From Actinomycetota bacterium (GTDB lineage: Bacteria; Actinomycetota; Thermoleophilia; BMS3ABIN01): a stretch of DNA of 64,000 nucleotides. The translations under genes were made by a program, and so were the position numbers. The notes below the pieces were generated by a model. The model saw nothing but the letters and a program-made list of their open reading frames with translations. It made no database searches and had not been told where the DNA came from. Each line of letters opens with the position of its first letter. The stretch's first letter is position 1. The DNA lies in assembly GCA_016235065.1 (NCBI GenBank), contig JACRMB010000005.1, forward strand, positions 135,524 to 199,523. The letters run 5' to 3'. This document shows, one piece after another, positions 28,101-35,332 of the stretch.

Positions 28101-29258
28101 ATGCGGACTTCCTACCTTCCATTCTCACCACCCTCGATCGGCGAAGAGGAGATCGATGAAGTAATCGATACCCTGCGTTCCGAGTGGATCACCACCGGCC
28201 CGAAAGTTAAGAGGTTCGAGGGAGACTTCGCAAAATACATCGGCACGCCATCTGCCCTGGCTGTGAGTTCAGCGACAGAGGCGATGCAGGTAGGCCTGGC
28301 AGCCATGGGGATCGGTCCGGGTTCAGAAGTAATTACCACACCTATGACTTTTTGTTCGACTGTCCACGTCATCGAACAGGCTGGAGCCAGGCCGGTGCTG
28401 GCTGATGTCGAGCCGGGAACGCTGAATATAGACCCGGCCGCCATAGAGAAGTCCGTTTCAAAAAATACCAGGGCGATAATGCCCGTCCATCTTTATGGCA
28501 ATCCCTGCGACATGAAAGCGATAATGGAAATCGCCCGGGCGAGCGACCTGCTCATCCTCGAAGACGCAGCCCACGCGCTGCCAGCCGCCATCCACAGCCA
28601 GATGATCGGAACCATCGGCGACCTCACAGCATTCAGCTTCTATGCTACCAAGAACATAACGACAGCCGAAGGTGGGATGCTGACCGGTGACCCCGAGCTT
28701 GTGGAACAGGCGCGGATCTGGAGCCTGCATGGTATGAGCCGCGATGCCTACAAGCGCAACAGTGCCGAGGGTTCATGGCGATATGAAGTAGTCTTGCCCG
28801 GCTTCAAGTGCAACATGACCGATATCCAGGCTGCTATCGGTTTGCATCAACTCGCCAGGCTTGATGGATTCCAGGAACAGCGCCGGCAGATCGTCAAGAT
28901 CTATACTGATGCCTTTACGAGCATGCCTGAGCTGCAATTGCCTCAGGTCACGCCGGAGGCTGAGCCAGCGTGGCACATCTATGCGATCAGACTGAACCTC
29001 GAGATGCTCTCGCTTGACCGGGACCGCTTCATCATCGGGATGAAGGAACGGAACATCGGCACCAGCGTACACTTCATCCCGGTACACACCCAGCCATATT
29101 ACCGGGAAAAGTACGGTTACTCGGATGGTGATTTTCCGGTTGCATTCGAGAATTTCCAGAGGCTTGTCTCATTACCCCTTAATCCCCGCATGACACGCGA
29201 TGACGCGTATGATGTCGTGGAAGCGGTCGTCGACATTATCAACAAACACCGCCGCTAG
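28101..29258 (+). CDS. DegT/DnrJ/EryC1 sugar aminotransferase
   Basis: PLP-dependent aminotransferase that converts a 4-keto (or 3-keto) nucleotide sugar to the amino sugar. It shows the family start (LPFSPPSIGEEEIDEVIDTLRSEWITTGP), the PLP ring-stacking region ILEDAAHALPA, and the Schiff-base Lys in FSFYATKNITTAEGGM. It is 385 residues from the ATG at 28101, which begins 2 nt after the methyltransferase stop. With the PglC-like transferase and CapD-type dehydratase just downstream, a 4-amino-4-deoxy sugar such as a bacillosamine precursor is a reasonable inference. Confidence 0.93.
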   Translation: MRTSYLPFSPPSIGEEEIDEVIDTLRSEWITTGPKVKRFEGDFAKYIGTPSALAVSSATEAMQVGLAAMGIGPGSEVITTPMTFCSTVHVIEQAGARPVLADVEPGTLNIDPAAIEKSVSKNTRAIMPVHLYGNPCDMKAIMEIARASDLLILEDAAHALPAAIHSQMIGTIGDLTAFSFYATKNITTAEGGMLTGDPELVEQARIWSLHGMSRDAYKRNSAEGSWRYEVVLPGFKCNMTDIQAAIGLHQLARLDGFQEQRRQIVKIYTDAFTSMPELQLPQVTPEAEPAWHIYAIRLNLEMLSLDRDRFIIGMKERNIGTSVHFIPVHTQPYYREKYGYSDGDFPVAFENFQRLVSLPLNPRMTRDDAYDVVEAVVDIINKHRR

Positions 29259-29269
29259 AGACGTATAGC

Positions 29270-29869
29270 ATGGCAAAGCGACTCTTCGATCTGGTTCTGT
29301 CAGGACTCGGGCTGATTCTGCTTGCTCCCCTGTTTCTTGTGATCGCTATCTGGATAAAGCTGGATTCCCCTGGCCCGGTATTCTTCAGAGGGAGGCGGGT
29401 TGGCCGTAAGGGAACAGACTTCAGGATCATCAAATTTCGAAGCATGTCCACTGATGCTCCCCTAACCGGCCCGGAGCTCACGGCTGGAGAGGATCAGCGC
29501 ATTACCAAAGCCGGCAGGCTGCTTCGCAGATCCAAGCTGGACGAGCTTCCCCAGCTGATCAACGTCTTCAAGGGAGAGATGAGCCTGGTCGGGCCCAGGC
29601 CGGAAGTCAGGCGTTATGTGGACCTGTTCGCCGAAGATTACAGGGAGATATTGGAGATGAGGCCCGGGATCACCGACCTCGCTTCACTTGAGTACAGAGC
29701 CGAAGCTGAGCTTCTGGGGAAGTCAGACGACCCGGAGGCTTTCTACACAGTGAATGTCCTTCCCGAAAAGATCAGGCTGGCAAAGGAGTACCGGCGCCAT
29801 TCTTCAGTCTGGTACGATCTGCTCCTGATCAGCCGCACAATCGCTGCGTTAGCCAGGAAGAAAACATGA
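29270..29869 (+). CDS. Small initiating sugar-phosphate transferase (PglC/WcaJ catalytic-domain type)
   Basis: Phosphoglycosyl transferase made only of the catalytic domain. It has one re-entrant hydrophobic N-terminus (LVLSGLGLILLAPLFLVIAIWI), then SPGPVFFRGRRVGRKG, KFRSM, RRSKLDELPQLINV and MSLVGPRPEV. At 199 residues it matches monotopic PglC-like enzymes that load a sugar phosphate onto undecaprenyl phosphate. The window also has a large polytopic homologue at 16310, so two separate initiation steps may exist. It is followed by the CapD-like dehydratase. Confidence 0.92.
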   Translation: MAKRLFDLVLSGLGLILLAPLFLVIAIWIKLDSPGPVFFRGRRVGRKGTDFRIIKFRSMSTDAPLTGPELTAGEDQRITKAGRLLRRSKLDELPQLINVFKGEMSLVGPRPEVRRYVDLFAEDYREILEMRPGITDLASLEYRAEAELLGKSDDPEAFYTVNVLPEKIRLAKEYRRHSSVWYDLLLISRTIAALARKKT

Positions 29870-29957
29870 ATGGTACAGGACGCCCGTTGAAATATGGTTT
29901 ACAAACACCCACTACCCCACTTAGACTGGTCATTCAAAGCCGACTCAGGATGTCAAA

Positions 29958-31943
29958 ATGGTAGTGACACCGTTCCGACAATTAAAACGTCAGCCGTTGG
30001 CTATCCTGGTTGACGCCTGCATAGTCGTCAACGCATATACGATGGCTTCGCTTGTGCTCTTCGCCCAGTGGGCGCCTCTCCAGTATTACAGTGAACTCCT
30101 TATCTTTCTTCCGATCGCTGTTGTCGTGCATTGCGGCATCAACCTCCAGCTGGGCCTGTACCGTGGCGTCGGCCGCTACGCCGGCCTCAGCCAGGGCCTC
30201 AAGATCATCAAGGCGTCCGTTTTTTCTGTCGCCCTGCTGGTAGCGGCAGGCCTGCTGTCAATGCGTTCGTCCACAGCTCATGTCCTGGCGATGGTTCCGG
30301 TAGGTGGCGCCATCGCCTTCATCTTCATGTCATTGGTGCGCTTTTATCCGCGAGTCTTCTATGAGCGTTCCCTCAAGGAGCTGGACAGCGCCCAGACTCT
30401 CTTGATCGTAGGAGCTGGTTCAGCCGGCGAGATGATCCTCAGAAGCATCCAGAAGGAACCTAATCTTGCCATGCAGGCGATTGCATTCGTGGATGACAAA
30501 CCCGACCTCGACGGTCTCGAGATACACGGCGTTCCTATCTACTCGCCAACGGAGATGATCCCTGATCTTGTCGCAAGATACGAAGTCGACGAGATACTGA
30601 TTGCCATACCCAGCGCATCCCTCGAGGATTTTCAACGCATCTGGCAGATATGTTTCCGAACCGGCAAGGCGACCAAGACTCTGAGACCCCTGCAGAGCAT
30701 CCATCTGGGAAAGGTAGGCCTGGAAAACATCAGGGAGATTGACATCGAGGACGTCCTTGGAAGGCAGCCAGTTCAGACAGACTATACCCAGGTGAGCGGC
30801 TTTATCGATGACCGGGTTGTACTGGTGACCGGAGCCGGTGGCTCTATTGGTTCAGAACTCGTAATGCAGATAAGTCATCACAATCCTGCGAATATAATCC
30901 TGGTTGACCAGGATGAGACTGCGCTCTACCGGATCCATGAGAAACTCAGTCAGCTCTATTTCCACAAGCACATCATCTGTGTCACCGACGTAAAATCCGA
31001 GACCAGGATGGAGTTCCTTTTCCGCAGATACCAGCCAGACCTCGTATTTCACGCCGCAGCATACAAACATGTACCTCTTATGGAGATTCAGCCGGACGTA
31101 GCCGTGCTGAATAACGTCCATGGCACCTGGAACATGGCCCGAATCTCTGCCGAACATAAGGTTGAATGCTTCGTGAACATATCGACCGACAAGGCTGTCG
31201 AACCAGTCAATGTCCTTGGTGCCACCAAACTCCTGGGTGAACGTGTCGTCAGCGAGCTTGGTGATGAATACCCGGATACAAAGTTCTGCTCCGTTCGATT
31301 CGGTAACGTTCTTGGCAGCCGGGGCAGTGTCATACCCATATTTCAGGAGCAGATACACGCGGGCGGGCCGGTCACGATCACGCATCCGGAGATGACACGC
31401 TACTTCATGCTGATCTCCGAGGCTGTTGACCTGGTGCTACAGGCAGCGGCGTTCAATGACAAAAACGCCATATTTGTTCTGGAGATGGGCAAACCGGTGC
31501 GTATCGTCGATCTTGCTGAGCAGATGATCAGCCTGATGCGGCCCGGCGAAAATATAGATGTGATCTTCACAGGACTGCGGCCGGGAGAGAAGCTGCACGA
31601 ACAATTGATCGATAAATATGAGTCAAGGACGGAAACCAGCCACGAGATGATCTACAAGGTCAGCCCCTTAAACATCCGGGCGATGATACTTTCCGAACTG
31701 CCTGATCTTTTTTACGAAGCCAGCTCCCACGACGGTGGCGCTATCAAGGCTCTCCTTGAGAAATGGATTCCTTCCTATTCCCCGTTCGACATGAGCCTGG
31801 TAGGCTCCATCAACCCCGAAGACCAGGATCCTGCCAGCGGAGATGATGCTCTTCCTTCCACTGCCGGAATCCTCGGCTACCGCTGGAACGACGAAACGAA
31901 TCCGCCCGATATCGAGGATGTCCCGGCTACCGAACCAGGTTAG
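29958..31943 (+). CDS. Membrane nucleotide-sugar 4,6-dehydratase (CapD/PglF/WbpM family)
   Basis: Long-form NDP-sugar dehydratase. Four N-terminal membrane helices (residues about 12-125) are followed by a first Rossmann domain (LLIVGAGSAGEMIL) and a catalytic SDR domain (VVLVTGAGGSIGSELV). The motif around the active site reads STDKAVEPVNVLGATK; as in this family, the usual SDR Tyr is replaced (commonly by Met, here apparently Leu). It is 661 residues, full length, with an acidic C-terminal tail. It probably makes UDP-4-keto-6-deoxy-HexNAc for the neighbouring aminotransferase. An AGGA site lies 8 nt before the ATG. Confidence 0.94.
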   Translation: MVVTPFRQLKRQPLAILVDACIVVNAYTMASLVLFAQWAPLQYYSELLIFLPIAVVVHCGINLQLGLYRGVGRYAGLSQGLKIIKASVFSVALLVAAGLLSMRSSTAHVLAMVPVGGAIAFIFMSLVRFYPRVFYERSLKELDSAQTLLIVGAGSAGEMILRSIQKEPNLAMQAIAFVDDKPDLDGLEIHGVPIYSPTEMIPDLVARYEVDEILIAIPSASLEDFQRIWQICFRTGKATKTLRPLQSIHLGKVGLENIREIDIEDVLGRQPVQTDYTQVSGFIDDRVVLVTGAGGSIGSELVMQISHHNPANIILVDQDETALYRIHEKLSQLYFHKHIICVTDVKSETRMEFLFRRYQPDLVFHAAAYKHVPLMEIQPDVAVLNNVHGTWNMARISAEHKVECFVNISTDKAVEPVNVLGATKLLGERVVSELGDEYPDTKFCSVRFGNVLGSRGSVIPIFQEQIHAGGPVTITHPEMTRYFMLISEAVDLVLQAAAFNDKNAIFVLEMGKPVRIVDLAEQMISLMRPGENIDVIFTGLRPGEKLHEQLIDKYESRTETSHEMIYKVSPLNIRAMILSELPDLFYEASSHDGGAIKALLEKWIPSYSPFDMSLVGSINPEDQDPASGDDALPSTAGILGYRWNDETNPPDIEDVPATEPG

Positions 31944-31946
31944 CGG

Positions 31947-32387
31947 TTATTCTAGCGGGAGTCCGGCTTCTTTCTTCAGGTATTTATCGTGCGGGTTAAG
32001 GCTGATGGCTTTGTCGAAGTGTTCTCTGGCTTTATCAGGTTCGTTCCAGCGATCACGCTCGTAAATAGCCAGCTGCAACCAGGTCTGATAGTTCATTGGT
32101 TGTAGCTCTGTTGCCTTGATCAGCGCAGCCCTGGCATCCACCATATGACCTACCCGTTGCTGGGCGCCTGCTACAACGAATAACGATTGTATGGAAAGCG
32201 GATTGAAAGTTCCCGCTGCCTCTGCGGTATGCAACGCTTCTATCTGAAAACCGAGCTCTGCCTGTTGAAGGGATTTATTGACCAGATAGTCACTGTACCA
32301 TGGCATCAACGCGATCAGAGCAGCCGCCCCGGCAACAGATACAGAAAAGTAAAATGAAAATTTTTTGATATATACATCAATGGTCAT
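31947..32387 (-). CDS. Membrane-anchored TPR-repeat protein of unknown function
   Basis: A 146-residue protein with one N-terminal hydrophobic segment (about 11-31) and then helical TPR-like repeats (ARAALIKATELQPMNYQTWLQLAIYER and KAREHFDKAISLNPHDKYLKK). Similar short TPR proteins are common beside O-antigen ligase-type genes, but no specific family was recognised. Its stop is only 3 nt from the stop of the convergent dehydratase. An AGGAG site lies 8 nt before the ATG. It is divergent from the LPXTG protein gene. Confidence 0.75.
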   Translation of the reverse strand: MTIDVYIKKFSFYFSVSVAGAAALIALMPWYSDYLVNKSLQQAELGFQIEALHTAEAAGTFNPLSIQSLFVVAGAQQRVGHMVDARAALIKATELQPMNYQTWLQLAIYERDRWNEPDKAREHFDKAISLNPHDKYLKKEAGLPLE

Positions 32388-32681
32388 TCCGGTTACTCCT
32401 GAAAAAGAGACTTTTTAGCACAATAATATCCGACGATTCCCAAAGCAACATCTATACATAAATATAATTATAATTGTTTAGTTGCAATCAGGTGTAAATA
32501 GAGTTAGTTTTTTCCCGTAGTGGGAAGGATATGTGCAATTTCCGGAGAAGTACATAAAAATCAGGATTATGGTATCTGGTTCTATATTCTAAAGTTATTT
32601 GTAATAAAGCCGTTTAGTTTTTATGGCTTTAAGGTAAAGCTTGTAATTGCAGATATATCAAATTCGAGGGAGGTGATGTTT
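32388..32681 (+). promoter_or_regulatory. AT-rich divergent intergenic region with -10 boxes and long leader
   Basis: This gap between the TPR gene and the LPXTG gene is strikingly AT-rich against its surroundings. It has two overlapping TATAAT boxes (32463-32468 and 32469-32474), which would give a plus-strand leader of about 200 nt. Visible inverted repeats are a TTCCC/GGGAA hairpin near 32512-32526 and AAAGCC/GGCTTT near 32606-32636. I recognise no known riboswitch. A strong GGGAGGT ribosome site ends the region. Confidence 0.5.
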
Positions 32682-33125
32682 GTGAAGATTGCTACATTGA
32701 TTGTCGTGTGTATGGTATTGACGCTGGCGCTGACCGGTACGGCGTTGGCAAGCTGGCCCACTGGCGCTCAGGGAGACCAGTATGTCCCGGTAAATACAGC
32801 AATGGATGGCGTCGTAGCAGGAGTAGGTATCTCACCAGATACTTTCATCAGCATTTATAACGCCGCAGTAGCTGGAGATGTTTCCGGATATACTGACTCT
32901 CAGCTAGCAGCCAGTTGTGAAGCGTTAAGCCAGCTGTCTGGTTACCAGGATGTACTCATGGATTACAACACCGTGTATACCAACCTGGGATGCAGCACAC
33001 GTTTGGCATCGGCGGGGCCGACTCGAGGGGCCCTACCCAGCACCGGTATCGCTATCGCACTACTCATCGGTTCAGGAGTGGTTGGGATCGGCGCGGCCTC
33101 CCAGATGCTGAAGCGCAGCAAGTAA
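32682..33125 (+). CDS. Secreted LPXTG-type cell-wall anchored protein
   Basis: Predicted surface protein of 147 residues. A signal peptide (1-25, ending TALAS) is followed by a short mature domain rich in Ala, Ser, Asp and Tyr with two Cys (79 and 104) that could pair. The sorting signal is LPSTG at 118-122, then a hydrophobic helix and the basic tail KRSK: a complete sortase substrate. The GTG at 32682 lies 7 nt from GGAGGT; an in-frame ATG two codons upstream is too close to that site. The presumed sortase is at 15626. No homologous family was recognised for the mature part. Confidence 0.85.
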   Translation: MKIATLIVVCMVLTLALTGTALASWPTGAQGDQYVPVNTAMDGVVAGVGISPDTFISIYNAAVAGDVSGYTDSQLAASCEALSQLSGYQDVLMDYNTVYTNLGCSTRLASAGPTRGALPSTGIAIALLIGSGVVGIGAASQMLKRSK

Positions 33126-33153
33126 TAACGCAATTCAGCCGGTTTTCCGGCAT

Positions 33154-33190
33154 AAAAAAAAGAGTCTGTCATCCGGCAGGCTCTTTTTTT
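33154..33190. terminator. Bidirectional intrinsic terminator
   Basis: A run of A, the stem GAGTCTG/CAGGCTC (one G-T pair), then a run of T. It lies between the convergent LPXTG gene and the cpsD-like gene and can serve both. A smaller GCCGG-TTTT-CCGGC hairpin sits just upstream at 33138-33151. Confidence 0.85.
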
Positions 33191-33213
33191 ATTCCATAAA
33201 GCAGAAATCTTTT

Positions 33214-33936
33214 TTAGTCTATCGGCTCTTCGCTTTTCGAAGCCGCATACCCCTGTGCCCCGCTGTGGTAATAGGCGTAATAGGCACTTCGCTCCTGTCT
33301 GACGTTATTCAGCACAATACCGATCACGTTGGCATTGACCTGGTCGAGCGCTGCCTTTGCTCTTAGAGCCTGCTTGCGGTCTCCAGACTGCGCGTCCAGC
33401 ACCAGTACGGTACCATCCACGAGAGCGGAAAGAATCGCCGCATCAGTTACCAGACCGACTGGCGGCGCATCCAGGATCACTGTGTCAAAGTCCTGTGATA
33501 CCCTGTCAAGAAATGCACGAAATCTGTTTGAACCCAGAAACTCTGAGGGGTTTGGTGGTGGTGGACCGCTTCCGATCACCGTAAGGCCCGGCAGGTTCTC
33601 CTCGCCCAGATTGATCTCTTCGTTTTCATCATGATATCCCACCAGCGTGGTGAGTCCGCCGTCGCGAGGCAGATCGAAAAGCTTATCCTGGCTAGGCAGG
33701 CGCAGGTCGCAATCAATCAACAGGACCCTTTTCTCTGCCTGAGCCATGATCACAGCGAGATTGGCACATATGGTTGATTTCCCTTCACCGCGGTCCGCGC
33801 TGGTGACAACCATGGAGTTCAGGCCCTGATCGATGTTTGTGAGCAGCAGGTTTGTCCTCAACGTTCGGAATGCCTCTGCGATCGCCGAGTTGGGATAGAA
33901 CTTTACGTACAGGTGATAATCGTCGCTATGGGCCAT
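33214..33936 (-). CDS. CpsD-type BY tyrosine kinase
   Basis: Stand-alone cytoplasmic tyrosine kinase that works with the membrane activator encoded just upstream. Walker A is SADRGEGKST (about 46-55), Walker A' is VLLIDCDLRLPSQ and Walker B is TVILDAPPVGLVTDA. A C-terminal Tyr cluster, AYYAYYHSG, is followed by a basic/acidic tail. It is 240 residues, the usual CpsD length. Its start lies 1 nt after the CpsC-like stop. The CpsB-type phosphatase at 14751 is a likely counter-player. Confidence 0.94.
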   Translation of the reverse strand: MAHSDDYHLYVKFYPNSAIAEAFRTLRTNLLLTNIDQGLNSMVVTSADRGEGKSTICANLAVIMAQAEKRVLLIDCDLRLPSQDKLFDLPRDGGLTTLVGYHDENEEINLGEENLPGLTVIGSGPPPPNPSEFLGSNRFRAFLDRVSQDFDTVILDAPPVGLVTDAAILSALVDGTVLVLDAQSGDRKQALRAKAALDQVNANVIGIVLNNVRQERSAYYAYYHSGAQGYAASKSEEPID

Positions 33937-33937
33937 A

Positions 33938-34624
33938 TCAGTACCTGGGATTTTCGCTCAGGGTTTCATATGTCATCTGTGGTATCACACCGAGTATTGG
34001 CAGTTCGAGAATTTCCTCGACCTCTTCCTTCGAGCGCCAGCGTGTATCAAGCCTGTCAAGCAGGAACGCGACCCCCACTCCCACTCCCAGCCCTAGAAGC
34101 ACTGCCAGAATAGCATTCCTGCCCGGGGTCGGTTTTACTGGTGCAACCGGGATGGTAGCGCCCTGCCAGACCTGTGCTGTCAATCCGCTGCGGGAGGATT
34201 CGGTTCTCTGGACAAGTTCCGCGAAAGCATTCCCGATGCCGTTGGCGATAGTCGCTGCCTGGACCGGATCCGTGTCCTGGACAGTGACCTCGATCAGCTG
34301 TGTCTGCTGGACAGGTTGAGCCGTTATCTGCGAAAGAACCGCTTCAGGCGATGCCTCCAGACCCAGGTCACCGACTACCTTCTCTGCAACTGTGCGCGAA
34401 GAGATCATCTTGCTCATGCTGTTCGCGACTTCCTGAAGAGCGGTTGTAAGGTTGAGGTTTTCAGCCAGACCCTGATTCTGGCCTACCAGGATCGTTATCG
34501 ATGCCTCGTATACCTTGGCCTGCCTGGCGCTGAAGAAATAGCCGAAAGCGCCCGCGATGACCGCGGCTGCAACTATCAGGAGTATATATCTCCTGAGTAT
34601 CTTGAAAGCGTCTGAAAAAGTCAT
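33938..34624 (-). CDS. CpsC-type chain-length/kinase activator (Wzz family)
   Basis: Membrane protein that activates CpsD and sets polysaccharide length. It has TM1 about 11-30, an extracytoplasmic helical domain with a family-like start (KVYEASITILVGQ), and the Pro-rich motif PVAPVKPTPGRN just before TM2 (about 170-188). The C-terminal cytoplasmic tail ends near VIPQM. It is 228 residues. It pairs with the kinase gene, giving this locus a second, split Wzz/kinase system besides the fused protein at 19583. Confidence 0.92.
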   Translation of the reverse strand: MTFSDAFKILRRYILLIVAAAVIAGAFGYFFSARQAKVYEASITILVGQNQGLAENLNLTTALQEVANSMSKMISSRTVAEKVVGDLGLEASPEAVLSQITAQPVQQTQLIEVTVQDTDPVQAATIANGIGNAFAELVQRTESSRSGLTAQVWQGATIPVAPVKPTPGRNAILAVLLGLGVGVGVAFLLDRLDTRWRSKEEVEEILELPILGVIPQMTYETLSENPRY

Positions 34625-34786
34625 CTTATTCTGGAACTGGAGATAGAACCACGCCCTTAACGCACTTCAGGCCGCCATTTGGCGGCTCTAACTGAATTCT
34701 AGCCTAATCGTAAACAGAATCAAAATTCGACAACAGCGGCAGTACACCTGCAAACAGTGGCAAAAACCGGCTTTTTCCACACCAAG

Positions 34787-34812
34787 AAAGAAGGGCCTCT
34801 CGGCCCTTCTTT
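34787..34812 (-). terminator. Intrinsic terminator downstream of the Met-rich secreted protein gene
   Basis: A perfect 11-bp stem AAAGAAGGGCC/GGCCCTTCTTT with a 4-nt loop. It lies 30 nt after the stop of the minus-strand gene at 34843. The T-rich arm could allow termination on either strand. Another short GCCGCC/GGCGGC hairpin lies near 34671-34687. Confidence 0.8.
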
Positions 34813-34842
34813 ATCGAACTCTGACCAATTTACCTGAGTAAT

Positions 34843-35241
34843 TCAGGTAGCCGTATTGCGAGTGCTACCTCCGCGCGTCGCGGAAGAAGGCTCTGTACCG
34901 TCATCGGAGCTCTGATTTCTTTCCCAGGCCTGCTGGCAGGTTGCGCGCATCTCCTCCCAGGTACCGTTCTCCATGGCTTCACGCATCTGGTCCATGTTCT
35001 CGCCATTCATCATGGCTCCCTGACCCATCGCGCCAGGTCCTGGCCCACCCATGGGGCAAACTGGATCTCCCTGAGGAGCGGGCTGGGCATCAGGCGCGGT
35101 TGCACCAGGTGTGGCCGGGGCTGCGGGAGTCTGAGCCATCCGGTTCCCTTGACGAACCGGCGCATCCTGGGCAAAAACTGCTGAGGCTCCCACCAGAAGC
35201 ATCACAAGGGCTAAAACTGCGATCAATGTAAACTTCGACAT
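34843..35241 (-). CDS. Small secreted Met-, Ala- and Pro-rich protein
   Basis: A 132-residue protein with a clear signal peptide (cleavage after VFAQ, about 25). Next come a Pro/Ala linker, a Met/Gly-rich stretch (PMGGPGPGAMGQGAMMNG), a short helix with MREAMENGTWEEMRATCQQAW, and a polar Ser/Thr tail. Two Cys are present. The Met density suggests soft-metal (copper or silver) binding, but no known family was recognised. It lies 86 nt downstream of the kinase gene, with a strong AGGAGGT site and candidate regulator repeats in between, so it may be the target of that two-component system. Confidence 0.75.
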   Translation of the reverse strand: MSKFTLIAVLALVMLLVGASAVFAQDAPVRQGNRMAQTPAAPATPGATAPDAQPAPQGDPVCPMGGPGPGAMGQGAMMNGENMDQMREAMENGTWEEMRATCQQAWERNQSSDDGTEPSSATRGGSTRNTAT

Positions 35242-35304
35242 ATCTTTACACCTCCTTCTTTCGAATTGTTCCTGAAGATTATGGCTCAGGCAGGTGAAGG
35301 AAGG

Positions 35305-35332
35305 ATTAACGGACTGTTAAGAATCCGTTAAG
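35305..35332 (-). promoter_or_regulatory. Three direct repeats of (C/G)TTAA(C/T) at 11-nt period: candidate OmpR-type regulator site
   Basis: On the minus strand CTTAAC, CTTAAC and GTTAAT begin at 35332, 35321 and 35310, exactly 11 nt apart, the spacing used by OmpR/PhoB-family dimers. The outer copies also form the inverted repeat TTAACGGA/TCCGTTAA. The site overlaps the stop codon of the histidine kinase gene and lies 64 nt before the Met-rich protein start. Confidence 0.55.

Noticed and set aside
32500-32675. c-di-GMP riboswitch in the leader of the LPXTG gene
   Set aside because: Attractive because of the Wsp-like operon, but none of the GEMM-I/II conserved blocks is present.
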